Assembly: GCF_900078395.1 (NCBI RefSeq)
Contig: NZ_FKLA01000009.1
Span: forward strand, 285,305 to 349,304
Source: Anaerotruncus rubiinfantis
Lineage (GTDB): Bacteria; Bacillota; Clostridia; Oscillospirales; Ruminococcaceae
Direction of reading: 5' to 3'
DNA length: 64,000 nucleotides
Made by a program: the position numbers and the translations under genes. The notes beneath the pieces are model-generated. The model had not been told where the DNA came from, did not search any database, and worked only from the letters and a program-made list of their open reading frames with translations. The number at the start of each line of letters is the position of its first letter. The first letter of the stretch is position 1. Shown here piece after piece: positions 1 to 9,215 of the stretch.

Positions 1-1
1 C

Positions 2-838
2 AAGGACGCCTTTTACCATTATGTCCGGCTGATCCGGTATGCGCCGAAAAACGAGGGCATCTATAACTATGTTGTAATGGACATCGAGATCGAGCTGATT
101 CTCGCCTGCCTGCGCGACATCATTTCCGCGCGGCCGGACGACGAATATATCGCCAGCCTGCCGACCTTTATTCAGCCGTATATCAGCTTTCATGTCCTCG
201 ATCTGGTCGGTGTGAAGAATGTCGGCCAGGTGATGAAGATCATTGAAAACACCGAATTTGGGCCGGTCTTCCGAAAGTGCATGGAAGCGCATCCCCAGGT
301 GGAAAACCAGGTGGATTACACCGCTTATGAGCTGGCGCTGCGCACCTATTACTTTGAAACGCTGCTCGGACAGGTATGCAGATCCGCGCGCGGGACCGCG
401 CGCAAGGAACTCACCGAGCTGGTCACGATCCGGGCGGAACTGATGAATATCAACATGATGTACCGCCTGAAAGCGTATTTTCATGCGTCGCCCGACCAGG
501 TGCGCGCGATGCTGCTTCCGTTTACCTGCCGCCTCAGCCGCAGGACGCTCGACGAACTGATTGCGGCGCGGGATGCGCAGGAGTTTCTGCAGCGGCTCTC
601 GCGGACCATCTACGGGAAGGTGATCACCCCCGATACCACCTATATCGAAGGCGCGACCGGCAACATCCGGTACCGGCTGGATCTCAAACGGCTGCGCTTC
701 TCGACAGACCCGCAGGTGGTCTTTACCGCGCTGATGCTTCTGCGCACAATGGAAGTGGAAAATATCATACGCATTATTGAAGGCGTGCGGTACCATCTGC
801 CTCCGGAAAAAATTGAAAAACTGCTCTATTCCGCATGA
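2..838 (+). CDS. ntpC: V-type ATP synthase subunit C (5' partial)
   Basis: The frame is open from base 2, so the gene starts outside the window; the first internal Met is at 77. The product belongs to the AC39/Vma6-like subunit C (d) family, which caps the membrane rotor and couples it to the central stalk of the V1 head. What is seen is an alpha-helical, soluble protein with no membrane segment and a conserved C-terminal half with many Arg/Leu helices. It is the first visible gene of a co-directional V-type ATPase set, which is the strongest support for the call. It stops 117 bases before the subunit I start. Confidence 0.9.
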   Translation, partial: KDAFYHYVRLIRYAPKNEGIYNYVVMDIEIELILACLRDIISARPDDEYIASLPTFIQPYISFHVLDLVGVKNVGQVMKIIENTEFGPVFRKCMEAHPQVENQVDYTAYELALRTYYFETLLGQVCRSARGTARKELTELVTIRAELMNINMMYRLKAYFHASPDQVRAMLLPFTCRLSRRTLDELIAARDAQEFLQRLSRTIYGKVITPDTTYIEGATGNIRYRLDLKRLRFSTDPQVVFTALMLLRTMEVENIIRIIEGVRYHLPPEKIEKLLYSA

Positions 839-955
839 GGGCGGTTTTCAGATACTTGGGTATTACAGGCCCCGCCGGAAGCCGGCAACAGGCGCGCAGG
901 GCTTTTGGGGATTCCGTGGGGTGTAAATGGTTGCCGGAGAAAGGATGGGAGTAAT

Positions 956-2935
956 ATGGCGATAGCCAAATTGTCGCTGGTCAACATCATTGGCGATATG
1001 AGCCGCCTGGATGATGTGATCATCCGATGTTTGGACAGGGGCGATTTTCATCCCGAAAAGTCGATGCAGTCGGTTGAGGGAATCCATGGATTTGTGCCGC
1101 TTTCCGATGAAAACCCGTATCTCGACCCGCTTGGGAGGCTCACCAACCTGGGGGTCGCGGCGGGGCTCAACCCGAAGCTGATGCCGCAGGACAAAACGCG
1201 GCCCGGAGAGTCGCTGAAACGCTCAAACCAGTACTACATCGATTTTTACAACGAGTTTAAAGAGCGGTTTGACCTGCTCAATGAGCGGCGCAACTTCCTC
1301 AAAAGCGAGATTGAACAGGACAACAGCGTGCTGGTGCACTTAAAGCACATCAACGAGCTGGACGTCGACCTCGACGACCTGTTTTCCTGCAAATATATCC
1401 GGCCGCGGTTCGGCCGCATCCCGCTGGACAGCTATCAGAAGCTGTCCCTTTACGCGGATAAGCCGTTCATCTTCATCCCATTCGACGTGGAGCAGGATTA
1501 CCGGTGGGGGCTTTACCTCACGCTGATCGAGAACGCTCCGGTGGTGGACGACATCTTCTCCTCGCTTTACTTTGAGCGGCTGCGGGTGCCCGATTTCGTG
1601 CACGGTACCCCAGAGGAGGCGTTTGAGCAGCTGGAGCATACCCTCAAGGAGAACCGGCTGGAGCTCGGGCGGGTGGAACGCAAAATTGCCGAACTGGTGG
1701 AAGAAAAGAAGGATGCCTTTTACGAGGTCTATACCCGCCTCAAATTCCTTTCCGATTCGTTTGAGATGCGAAAATATGTTTCGGTTCTGAAACGGCAGTT
1801 CCTGGATGTATTCTATATCACCGGCTTTATTGAGGAGGACCGCGCACAGGCGTTCGCAAAGAGCTTGCAGGATCTCAGCGGCGTTTCGGTGGAGCTCAAG
1901 CCGCACGATTCGGATAAGCGCGTCACCGCGCCGACCAAGCTCAAAAACGGCTGGTTTGCAAAACCGTTTGAGATGTTCGTCGAGATGTACGGCCTGCCGT
2001 CCTATGACGACTTTGATCCGACGCCGTTCGTGGCCTTCACCTACAGTCTGCTTTTCGGCATCATGTTCGGCGATTTGGGGCAGGGGCTCCTGCTCGTGAT
2101 TGCCGGCGCGCTGCTGTGGAAGTTTAAAAAGATGAACATCGGCAGGGTGATCAACCGGGTCGGTATCTTTTCGTGTATCTTCGGGACCCTGTACGGTTCA
2201 GTGTTCGGTTTTGAGCACCTGCTTGACCCGGTGTTCCGAATGATGGGGCTGCCCGGCAAGCCGATCGAAGTCATGGCGCCCGATATGACCAATATCATCC
2301 TGCTCGGCGCGGTCGGGCTGGGCGTGGCGCTCATTATCATTTCGATCCTGCTGGACGTCTATATCGGATTTCGGCGGCACGACTTTGAACGCGCATTCTT
2401 TTCCGCGAACGGCGTGGCGGGGCTTGTCTTCTACGGCTCCATCCTGGTCGGCGCGGTGGCAATTTTTCTCACCGGCAAAAACCTGTTCAGCATGAGCTAT
2501 GTCCTGGGGCTGATCGTGCTGCCGCTTGTGGTCATCCTGTTCAAGGAGCCGATCGGCAAGCTTGCGTACGGCGTCCCGTTTTCCGAAGCAAAACCCCACG
2601 ACGGCCTGGGCGCCTATTTGACCGAAGGCGTTTTCGAGCTGTTCGAGGTGGTGCTGAGCTTCTTTTCCAACACGATGTCCTTTTTGCGTGTCGGCGGCTT
2701 TGTATTGAGCCATGCCGGCATGATGGCGGTGGTGTTCGCGCTGTCCGAAATGGTCGGCTCGACCGGCAGCCCGTTTGTGGTGGTGATCGGCAACCTGTTT
2801 GTCATCGGCATGGAAGGGCTCATCGTGGGAATCCAGGTACTGCGCCTGGAATTTTATGAAATGTTCAGCCGTTATTTCGACGGCGACGGCAAACCTTTTA
2901 CACCGATTACCGTTTCCCCCACAGAAGAAACCTGA
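956..2935 (+). CDS. ntpI: V-type ATP synthase subunit I (a-subunit homologue)
   Basis: This is the stator membrane subunit that forms the ion half-channels next to the c-ring. The first half is cytoplasmic with two coiled-coil stretches (roughly residues 90-135 and 215-270). The second half has about seven to eight hydrophobic helices from about residue 365. The motif SFLRVGGF places the essential channel arginine at about residue 578. I chose ATG 956, which has GGATGGGAG just upstream, over an in-frame ATG at 905 that would add a non-conserved leader. At 659 residues it has normal family length. It lies between subunits C and K in the same operon. Confidence 0.93.
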   Translation: MAIAKLSLVNIIGDMSRLDDVIIRCLDRGDFHPEKSMQSVEGIHGFVPLSDENPYLDPLGRLTNLGVAAGLNPKLMPQDKTRPGESLKRSNQYYIDFYNEFKERFDLLNERRNFLKSEIEQDNSVLVHLKHINELDVDLDDLFSCKYIRPRFGRIPLDSYQKLSLYADKPFIFIPFDVEQDYRWGLYLTLIENAPVVDDIFSSLYFERLRVPDFVHGTPEEAFEQLEHTLKENRLELGRVERKIAELVEEKKDAFYEVYTRLKFLSDSFEMRKYVSVLKRQFLDVFYITGFIEEDRAQAFAKSLQDLSGVSVELKPHDSDKRVTAPTKLKNGWFAKPFEMFVEMYGLPSYDDFDPTPFVAFTYSLLFGIMFGDLGQGLLLVIAGALLWKFKKMNIGRVINRVGIFSCIFGTLYGSVFGFEHLLDPVFRMMGLPGKPIEVMAPDMTNIILLGAVGLGVALIIISILLDVYIGFRRHDFERAFFSANGVAGLVFYGSILVGAVAIFLTGKNLFSMSYVLGLIVLPLVVILFKEPIGKLAYGVPFSEAKPHDGLGAYLTEGVFELFEVVLSFFSNTMSFLRVGGFVLSHAGMMAVVFALSEMVGSTGSPFVVVIGNLFVIGMEGLIVGIQVLRLEFYEMFSRYFDGDGKPFTPITVSPTEET

Positions 2936-2965
2936 TAAATATGAATTCATTGGAGGTTAAGAAAG

Positions 2966-3400
2966 ATGATGTTATTTTTGATTCCAACCGCCGCAGTGCT
3001 CCTCGCGGCGATCCTGCTTGTCCCTGTCCTGAAATCCGGTTCCACCCCGAAATCCAGGCGTCGCGTCATCGCCAACGCGGGCGTGTTCCTCACAGCTGCG
3101 GTGCTGCTTGTGACCCTGTCGGTCGGGGTTTCGGCTGCGGCTGATCCGGCGACCGCGACCGTTGCCGCTGCCGCCGCGGCGGACAATAACGCGGGGTTGG
3201 GCTATCTGGCCGCCGCGCTTGCAACCGGGCTTAGCTGCCTGGGCGCCGGCATCGCAATCGGCTCCACCGCCCCCGCCGCGATCGGCGCGTTCTCCGAGGA
3301 CCCGAAAGCCTTCGGTAAGACGCTGATCTTCGTGGTTCTGGGCGAAGGCGTCGCGCTTTACGGCCTGCTGATTTCAATTCTGCTGATCAACAAGCTTTGA
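2966..3400 (+). CDS. ntpK: V-type ATP synthase subunit K (c-ring proteolipid)
   Basis: This is the rotor-ring proteolipid. It has 144 residues: an N-terminal hydrophobic helix, a basic linker, another hydrophobic stretch ending in an Ala-rich segment, then the ATPase-c hairpin with Gly-rich helix LGAGIAIGS and ion-binding helix VLGEGVALYG. The glutamate at about residue 127 is the ion carrier. Only one carboxylate hairpin is present, so it is a single-hairpin c-subunit with an extra N-terminal part. No glutamine is visible at the helix position often linked to Na+ binding, so proton use is possible, but this is inference. GGAGG lies upstream of the start. Confidence 0.9.
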   Translation: MMLFLIPTAAVLLAAILLVPVLKSGSTPKSRRRVIANAGVFLTAAVLLVTLSVGVSAAADPATATVAAAAAADNNAGLGYLAAALATGLSCLGAGIAIGSTAPAAIGAFSEDPKAFGKTLIFVVLGEGVALYGLLISILLINKL

Positions 3401-3483
3401 TGCCGGGTTTGACAGCGCCTGCGCAAAGTTTGTGACAATATGAGGGAAACGATCGCAACGACACCTGAAAAGGGGTTGATACC

Positions 3484-3792
3484 ATGAAATTTTATACGCT
3501 CAGCGACAATGCCGATACGATGGTTGGCATGCGCCTTGCAGGCATCGAAGGCGAGGTTATCCACTCGCATGAAGAAGTCCTGCAGTCACTCCGGCGGGTG
3601 ATGGCGGACCCGGAAATCGGCGTCGTGCTGATGACCGAAAAGCTCATCAATGCCTGCCCGCAGGCCATCTACCGATACAAGCTGACCCAAAAACGTCCGC
3701 TCATCGTGGAGGTCCCGGACCGGCACGGTTCGGGGGACGTCTCGAAGATGATCGAAGGATATGTCAGCGAGGCCATCGGCGTGAAGTTATAG
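3484..3792 (+). CDS. ntpG: V-type ATP synthase subunit F
   Basis: This is a small soluble central-stalk subunit that sits with subunit D in the V1 head and modulates coupling. It has 102 residues, typical of ATP-synt_F proteins, with the Rossmann-like start around the DNADTMVGMRLAGI segment and an EVPDRHGSG-type C-terminal region. It starts at ATG 3484 behind AAAAGGGG. It lies between K and E, so the order here is C-I-K-F-E-A-B-D, slightly different from the Enterococcus hirae ntp order. Confidence 0.9.
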   Translation: MKFYTLSDNADTMVGMRLAGIEGEVIHSHEEVLQSLRRVMADPEIGVVLMTEKLINACPQAIYRYKLTQKRPLIVEVPDRHGSGDVSKMIEGYVSEAIGVKL

Positions 3793-3841
3793 CAAGGCCG
3801 GCTCATTCGGCAGACTTTGCATGAGAATGAGGTGAAATGAT

Positions 3842-4447
3842 ATGACACAGCAACAGACGATTGAAACCAAGCTGGAGTCGTTTGAACAGGCGATCCTGGC
3901 AAAAGCGAACGCCGAGCGCGAACAGATTTTAGCTGATACCGAACAGCTCAAACACAATGAGCTCGAAAAGGAGGAAAACCGCCTCCTCGAGGAGCTTTAC
4001 CATAAAATCCAAAAACAGATTTCCGCAATCCAGACAGCAAATATCAAGGAAATTTCCCGGGAAACCCTCGCGCTCAAAAAGCAGCTTTATCAGCGGCGCG
4101 AACAGTACCTCGGCGAGGTGCTCGAAGCGGCCCGCAAAAGGCTTGCGGACTTCGCGGCAAGCGGCTCCTACGACGCGTTTTTTGAAAAACGGGTCAAAAT
4201 GCTTGCCCAGGACTTTTTCTATCCGGGAAGCGAGATCCGGGTCCGTACGGCGGACCTGCGGTTTTCCAATCTGATCAAGGAGATTTACGGCGATTGCACC
4301 ATCACGGCGGACGACGAGAATATCACGCTCGGCGGTCCGATCCTGTATAACCTTGCGCGTGGGATCGAGGCGGATTTGAGCCTCGACGCGGCGCTTGCCG
4401 AACAGAAGGATTGGTTCTACAGCCATTCCAACTTTAATTTTGCGTGA
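3842..4447 (+). CDS. ntpE: V-type ATP synthase subunit E (peripheral stalk)
   Basis: This is the peripheral stalk subunit that links the V1 head to the membrane stator. The 201-residue protein begins with a long charged coiled coil (about residues 5-110, rich in E, K, Q and L) followed by a compact C-terminal domain, the standard vATP-synt_E layout. GAGGTGA lies upstream of ATG 3842. Subunit A begins 17 bases after its stop. Confidence 0.88.
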   Translation: MTQQQTIETKLESFEQAILAKANAEREQILADTEQLKHNELEKEENRLLEELYHKIQKQISAIQTANIKEISRETLALKKQLYQRREQYLGEVLEAARKRLADFAASGSYDAFFEKRVKMLAQDFFYPGSEIRVRTADLRFSNLIKEIYGDCTITADDENITLGGPILYNLARGIEADLSLDAALAEQKDWFYSHSNFNFA

Positions 4448-4464
4448 CGACGGAGGGATAAAGA

Positions 4465-6225
4465 TTGAATGAAAATGTAGTTTACTCAATCAACGGCCCG
4501 GTTGTCACCGTAAAAAACGCTGTTGATTTTCAAATGATGGAGATGGTCTACGTCGGGCACAAACGCCTGATCGGAGAGGTCATCAACATCTCTTCCGAGG
4601 TGACCACTATCCAAGTCTATGAGGTCACCACCGGGCTAAAGCCCGGCGAACCGGTGCAGGGCACCGGCGGGCCGCTCTGCGCGACCTTGGGCCCGGGCAT
4701 CCTCTCGAACATCTTTGACGGCATCGAGCGGCCGCTCGGCGAGATTGCAAAACAGTCCGGCCCGTTCATCCCGGAGGGCGCGGACATCCCGTCGCTCGAC
4801 ACCGAAAAGAAGTGGCCTGTCCAGATTCGCGTGAAGGCGGGCGATATGCTCGCGCCTGGGGACGTTTACGCCGTCACCCAGGAGACCGCCATCATCGAAA
4901 ACCGGGCCATGTGCCCGCCGGATCTTTCCGGAGAGGTGGTTTCGGTCCGGCCGGACGGGGATTACCGGGTCTTTGACACGCTCATTACCGTCCGCGACCA
5001 GAAGGGCAGAACCCACGATCTCGCATTGGCGCAGAAGTGGCCCATCCGCGTTTCGCGGCCGGTCTCAGAGCGCCTGCCGATCGACCGCCCGCTCATCACC
5101 GGACAGCGGGTTATCGACACCCTCTTCCCCATTGCCAAGGGCGGCACCGCCGCCGTGCCGGGGGGCTTTGGCACCGGAAAGACGATGACCCAGCATCAGC
5201 TTGCCAAATGGTCGGACGCGGACATCATCGTCTACATCGGCTGCGGCGAACGCGGCAACGAGATGACCCAGGTGCTCAAGGAGTTCGGCGACCTGATCGA
5301 CCCCAAGTCCCAAAAGCCTCTGACCGCGCGCACCGTGCTGATCGCAAACACCTCCAACATGCCGGTCGCGGCGCGCGAGGCGTCGATCTACACCGGCATC
5401 ACGCTGGCGGAATATTACCGCGACATGGGCTACCACGTCGCCGTCATGGCTGATTCGACCTCCCGTTGGGCCGAGGCGCTCAGGGAGATCTCCGGCCGCC
5501 TGGAGGAGATGCCCGCCGAGGAGGGCTTCCCCGCCTATCTGCCGAGCCGGATCTCCCAATTCTATGAGCGCGCCGGCTATATGAAGAATTTAAACGGCAC
5601 GGAAGGTTCGGTCTCGATCATCGGCGCGGTCTCGCCGCAGGGCGCGGACTTCTCCGAACCGGTCACCCAGAACACCAAGCGGTTTGTGCGCTGCTTCTGG
5701 GCGCTCGACAAGAACCTGGCCTATGCCCGCCACTATCCGGCGATCAACTGGAACACCAGTTACAGCGAATATCTAGACGATCTGGCGGACTGGTACGAAA
5801 AGAACATCTCCCCTGACTTTCTCGAACGGCGGCAGGAGATTTCCACCCTGCTGCTCGAGGAAAACAAGCTGATGGAGATCGTAAAGCTGATCGGCTCCGA
5901 CGTGCTGCCGGACGACCAGAAGCTGGTGCTCGAAATCGCGAAGGTGGTGCGCGTCGGCATTTTGCAGCAGAACGCCTACCACCGCGACGACACCTACGTC
6001 CCCCTCCCAAAACAGCTCAAGATGATGCAGGTGGTGCTCTATTTCTACCGAAAATGCCAGGAAGTCGTGGCGCGCGGCGTGCCGATTTCCGAAATTGTCG
6101 ATACCGGCCTTTTTGAAAAGATCACCAAGATCAAATATGATATCCCGAACGATCAGCTCGCGCTGTTTGACGACTATTATAAAGAAATCGACGACAAGCT
6201 GGGCAAGCTTGATCGTGCGTTTTAA
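4465..6225 (+). CDS. ntpA: V-type ATP synthase catalytic subunit A
   Basis: This is the catalytic ATPase subunit of the V1 head (586 residues). The P-loop GGFGTGKT is at about residues 233-240, followed by the catalytic-glutamate loop GCGERGNEM and the [14 protein letters not shown] segment typical of A subunits. The A-specific non-homologous insert after the N-terminal barrel is present. The start is TTG at 4465, preceded by CGGAGGG; no ATG in this frame is better placed. It is followed 14 bases later by subunit B. Confidence 0.96.
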   Translation: MNENVVYSINGPVVTVKNAVDFQMMEMVYVGHKRLIGEVINISSEVTTIQVYEVTTGLKPGEPVQGTGGPLCATLGPGILSNIFDGIERPLGEIAKQSGPFIPEGADIPSLDTEKKWPVQIRVKAGDMLAPGDVYAVTQETAIIENRAMCPPDLSGEVVSVRPDGDYRVFDTLITVRDQKGRTHDLALAQKWPIRVSRPVSERLPIDRPLITGQRVIDTLFPIAKGGTAAVPGGFGTGKTMTQHQLAKWSDADIIVYIGCGERGNEMTQVLKEFGDLIDPKSQKPLTARTVLIANTSNMPVAAREASIYTGITLAEYYRDMGYHVAVMADSTSRWAEALREISGRLEEMPAEEGFPAYLPSRISQFYERAGYMKNLNGTEGSVSIIGAVSPQGADFSEPVTQNTKRFVRCFWALDKNLAYARHYPAINWNTSYSEYLDDLADWYEKNISPDFLERRQEISTLLLEENKLMEIVKLIGSDVLPDDQKLVLEIAKVVRVGILQQNAYHRDDTYVPLPKQLKMMQVVLYFYRKCQEVVARGVPISEIVDTGLFEKITKIKYDIPNDQLALFDDYYKEIDDKLGKLDRAF

Positions 6226-6239
6226 GGGGGCGGTCAGGA

Positions 6240-7652
6240 ATGCTGCAATTTGTAGGACTCAATGAAATCAACGGCCCACTGATCGCGTTGGACCATGTGG
6301 CGGGTGTTTCGTTCGACGAAATGGTTGCGCTCAAGATGGAAAGCGGCGAACAGCGGTTCGGCCGTGTGGTGCAGATTGAGGGGGACCGCGCGGTGATCCA
6401 GGTGTTTGAAGGCACCCGCGGCATGTCGCTCACCAACGTGCGGACCACCCTGCTCGGGCACCCGATGGAGATGCCGCTTTCCACCGAGGTGCTCGGCCGT
6501 ATTTTCAACGGTTCCGGACGCCCGATCGATGGGCTGGGGGAGATTTTCTGTGAAAAGAGCGCCGACATCAACGGCAAGCCGATGAACCCGGTCACCCGCG
6601 AATATCCCCGCAACTATATCAACACCGGCATCTCCACCATCGACGCGCTTGCGACTCTGATCCGCGGCCAGAAGCTGCCGATTTTTTCCGGCTCCGGCAT
6701 GGGTCACAACAAGGTCGCGGTTCAGATGGTGCGTCAGGCGCGCCTTTCCGGCACCGATGAACAGAACTTTGTCATCGTTTTCGCCGCCATGGGAGCCAAG
6801 AACGACGTGGCCGACTACTTCCGCCGCTCGTTTGAAGAGGCCGGTGTCATGGAAAAGGTCGTCATGTTCCTGAACCTTTCGAACGACCCGATCATCGAAC
6901 GCATCCTGACGCCGCGCTGTGCGCTGACCGTCGCGGAATACCTTGCGTTTGAGCACGGCATGCATGTGCTGGTTGTCATGACCGACATCACCGCCTACTG
7001 CGAGGCGCTGCGCGAGTTCTCTTCCTCCAAGGGCGAAATCCCGGGCAGGAAGGGCTTCCCCGGCTATCTTTATTCCGACCTGGCGTCCCTTTATGAGCGC
7101 GCCGGGATCATCGAGGGCAGTTCCGGTTCGGTCACCCAGGTACCAATCCTCACGATGCCCAATGACGACATCACCCACCCGGTTCCGGACCTCACCGGCT
7201 ATATCACCGAAGGCCAGATCGTGCTCGACCGGCAGCTCGACCAGACCGGCGTCTATCCGCCGATCGCGGTTCTGCCTTCCCTTTCCCGCCTCATGAAGGA
7301 CGGCATTGGCGAAGGCTATACCCGCGCCGACCATTCCGACTGCTCGAATCAGCTGTTCGCCGCCTACGCCAAGGTACAGGACGCGCGGGCGCTCGCATCG
7401 GTCATTGGTGAGGAGGAGCTGTCCGAGGTGGATAAAAAGTATATGTATTTCGGCAGGATGTTTGAGCAGCACTTTGTCAACCAGGGCGCGCGGGAAAATC
7501 GTTCGATCGAAGAGACGCTCGACCTTGGATGGATGCTGCTTTCGCTGCTGCCGCGTGAGGAGCTCGACCGCGTCAGTGAAAAAGTGCTCGCCCAGTACTA
7601 CCGTCCCGAGGCCGCGCTTGAAAAGTTCGGCAGCGCGCCGTCGGCGTCGTAA
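6240..7652 (+). CDS. ntpB: V-type ATP synthase subunit B
   Basis: This is the non-catalytic nucleotide-binding subunit that alternates with A in the head (470 residues). The P-loop is replaced by the family-typical SGSGMGHNK sequence. The motifs [12 protein letters not shown] and [16 protein letters not shown] are characteristic of B subunits. It starts at ATG 6240 behind AAGGGGGCGG, immediately after subunit A, which suggests translational coupling and matched stoichiometry. Confidence 0.96.
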   Translation: MLQFVGLNEINGPLIALDHVAGVSFDEMVALKMESGEQRFGRVVQIEGDRAVIQVFEGTRGMSLTNVRTTLLGHPMEMPLSTEVLGRIFNGSGRPIDGLGEIFCEKSADINGKPMNPVTREYPRNYINTGISTIDALATLIRGQKLPIFSGSGMGHNKVAVQMVRQARLSGTDEQNFVIVFAAMGAKNDVADYFRRSFEEAGVMEKVVMFLNLSNDPIIERILTPRCALTVAEYLAFEHGMHVLVVMTDITAYCEALREFSSSKGEIPGRKGFPGYLYSDLASLYERAGIIEGSSGSVTQVPILTMPNDDITHPVPDLTGYITEGQIVLDRQLDQTGVYPPIAVLPSLSRLMKDGIGEGYTRADHSDCSNQLFAAYAKVQDARALASVIGEEELSEVDKKYMYFGRMFEQHFVNQGARENRSIEETLDLGWMLLSLLPREELDRVSEKVLAQYYRPEAALEKFGSAPSAS

Positions 7653-7676
7653 CCGGGCGCGCCGGGAGGGAGCAAG

Positions 7677-8312
7677 ATGGCAAATGAACTGAATGTGACC
7701 CCAACCAAGGGCAGCCTGATGGCGCTGCAGAAATCCCTGTCGCTTTCGACGCTGGGGTTCGACCTGCTCGACCGCAAGCGCAATATCCTCATCCGGGAAA
7801 TGATGCTGCTCATCGACAAGGCAAAGACCCTGCGCGGCGAGATCAGCAGTACCTATGCCCAGGCTTATGAGGCGCTGCAGGATGCGAATATCACCCTCGG
7901 TGTGGTCCGGGAGACCGCGCTGGCGGTTCCGATTGACGATGGGTTGTCCATCACCTACCGCAGTGTGATGGGGGTGGAAATCCCCAATGTGCATCTGGCC
8001 GAGCGGAAGATCGAGATGTGCTATGGCATCGACCAGACCAATTCCCGCTTTGACTACGCGGTCGTCTGCTTTGAAAAGGTAAAACAGATCACCGCCCTGC
8101 TGGCCGAGGTGGAGAACAGCGTTTACCGCCTGGCAAATGCAATCCGCAAAACCCAGCGGCGCGCCAACGCGCTGGAGAATATCGTGATCCCGCGCTATCA
8201 GGAGACGATCAAATTTATCACCGACGCGCTGGAGGAAAAAGACCGCGAGGAATTTTCCCGGCTGAAGGTCATCAAAGCGGTAAAACTGAAAAAGAACAAA
8301 GCGCCTGCATGA
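7677..8312 (+). CDS. ntpD: V-type ATP synthase subunit D (central shaft)
   Basis: This is the central rotor shaft subunit (211 residues), a long antiparallel coiled coil with N- and C-terminal helices. N-terminal NVTPTKGSLMALQ and C-terminal RRANALENIVIPRY are hallmarks of the family. GGGAGG lies upstream of the start. It is the last gene of the operon, and its stop codon lies inside the stem-loop of the terminator at 8301-8333. Confidence 0.95.
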   Translation: MANELNVTPTKGSLMALQKSLSLSTLGFDLLDRKRNILIREMMLLIDKAKTLRGEISSTYAQAYEALQDANITLGVVRETALAVPIDDGLSITYRSVMGVEIPNVHLAERKIEMCYGIDQTNSRFDYAVVCFEKVKQITALLAEVENSVYRLANAIRKTQRRANALENIVIPRYQETIKFITDALEEKDREEFSRLKVIKAVKLKKNKAPA

Positions 8313-8333
8313 TCGCAGGCGCTTTTCTTTTCA
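8301..8333 (+). terminator. Rho-independent terminator of the V-ATPase operon
   Basis: GCGCCTGC and GCAGGCGC form an 8-bp stem around a 6-base loop and are followed by TTTTCTTTT. The stem includes the last codons and stop of subunit D. Confidence 0.9.
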
Positions 8334-8362
8334 TTGACAGGGAGCCTTTTGGACGGTAAACT
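8334..8362 (+). promoter_or_regulatory. Promoter for the alpha/beta hydrolase gene
   Basis: TTGACA, a 17-base spacer and TAAACT lie just after the terminator and 41 bases before the next start codon. Confidence 0.6.
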
Positions 8363-8402
8363 GGGAAAGGCGGCTGTATGAAATGTGAAAAGAAGGGGTT
8401 CT

Positions 8403-9134
8403 ATGAAACGGACACATATCGAGATCGCAGGCATCCCCGCCGTCCTGTGGGGAGAACAACCGGGTGGCAGGCTGTTTTTGGCGGTGCATGGAAACCTCTC
8501 CCACAAGGAGGACGAAGTGATCGCCCTGTTTGCCAAAGAAGCTGATTTGGCGGGCAGCCGCACATTGAGTTTTGATCTGCCCGGCCATGGCGCCCGCAAA
8601 GCCGGCGGCACGGCCTGCAAGGTACAGGACTGCGTGCGGGATTTGCGGACAGTCCTGGACTTTGCATTGGAAAAATCGGACGATTTGGGCCTGTTCGCCT
8701 GTAGCATGGGGGCGTATTTCAGCTTGATCGCCCTCGAGGACGCGCCCATCCGGCAGGCGGCGTTTCTCTCCCCGGTGACCGACATGGAGGCGCTCATCCG
8801 CGGGATGATGCAGGCGGCCAGCGTGAGCGAAGCGCGCCTTCAGGCGGAACAGGAGATTGACACGCCGTTTGGACAGACGCTCTACTGGGACTATTTCTGC
8901 TACGTCCGGGAGCATCCGGTCAAACGCTGGGAGGCCCCGACCGAGATCCTTTCCGGCAGCCTTGACAGCCTGTGCCCAGCGGCGGTTACGGCCGATTTTG
9001 CACGGCGGTTTTGCTGCGGCCATACAGTGATGGCCGGCGGGGAGCACTTTTTCCACACCGCCGGGCAGCTCGAAGCGTTTCGGCAGTGGCTCCGGGAGAA
9101 GGTATTCCGCGGCAAAAAAGAGGGCCCGATGTAA
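8403..9134 (+). CDS. Alpha/beta hydrolase family protein
   Basis: A serine hydrolase of the alpha/beta fold (243 residues from this start). Visible elements are the oxyanion-side HGN near residue 30, DLPGHG, the nucleophile elbow ACSMGAYFS with Ser at about 101, and the C-terminal GEHFFH carrying the likely catalytic His. No signal peptide is present, so it is cytoplasmic. I chose ATG 8403 because GAAGGGG sits directly upstream; a GTG at 8385 is in frame but has no ribosome site. It has its own promoter and is not part of the ATPase operon. The substrate cannot be told from sequence; an esterase or acyl hydrolase is likely. Confidence 0.75.
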   Translation: MKRTHIEIAGIPAVLWGEQPGGRLFLAVHGNLSHKEDEVIALFAKEADLAGSRTLSFDLPGHGARKAGGTACKVQDCVRDLRTVLDFALEKSDDLGLFACSMGAYFSLIALEDAPIRQAAFLSPVTDMEALIRGMMQAASVSEARLQAEQEIDTPFGQTLYWDYFCYVREHPVKRWEAPTEILSGSLDSLCPAAVTADFARRFCCGHTVMAGGEHFFHTAGQLEAFRQWLREKVFRGKKEGPM

Positions 9135-9142
9135 AAATAAGT

Positions 9143-9171
9143 GTGACAAATTGCTGCAGATATGCTACCAT
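9143..9171 (+). promoter_or_regulatory. Candidate promoter for the EAL protein gene
   Basis: GTGACA, a 17-base spacer and TACCAT (5/6 and 4/6 matches) lie 44 bases before ATG 9216. Confidence 0.45.
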
Positions 9172-9215
9172 AAGTCTGGCTGGGAAAAGCAGGGGCCGCA
9201 AAAATAGGAGACTGT

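Noticed and set aside
6234..7994. 586-codon open frame on the minus strand
   Set aside because: It is antisense to subunits B and D, has no family motif and arises from the GC-rich codon use of those genes. The same holds for long antisense frames at 31558-33564, 33938-35797, 50368-52140 and 56846-58339.
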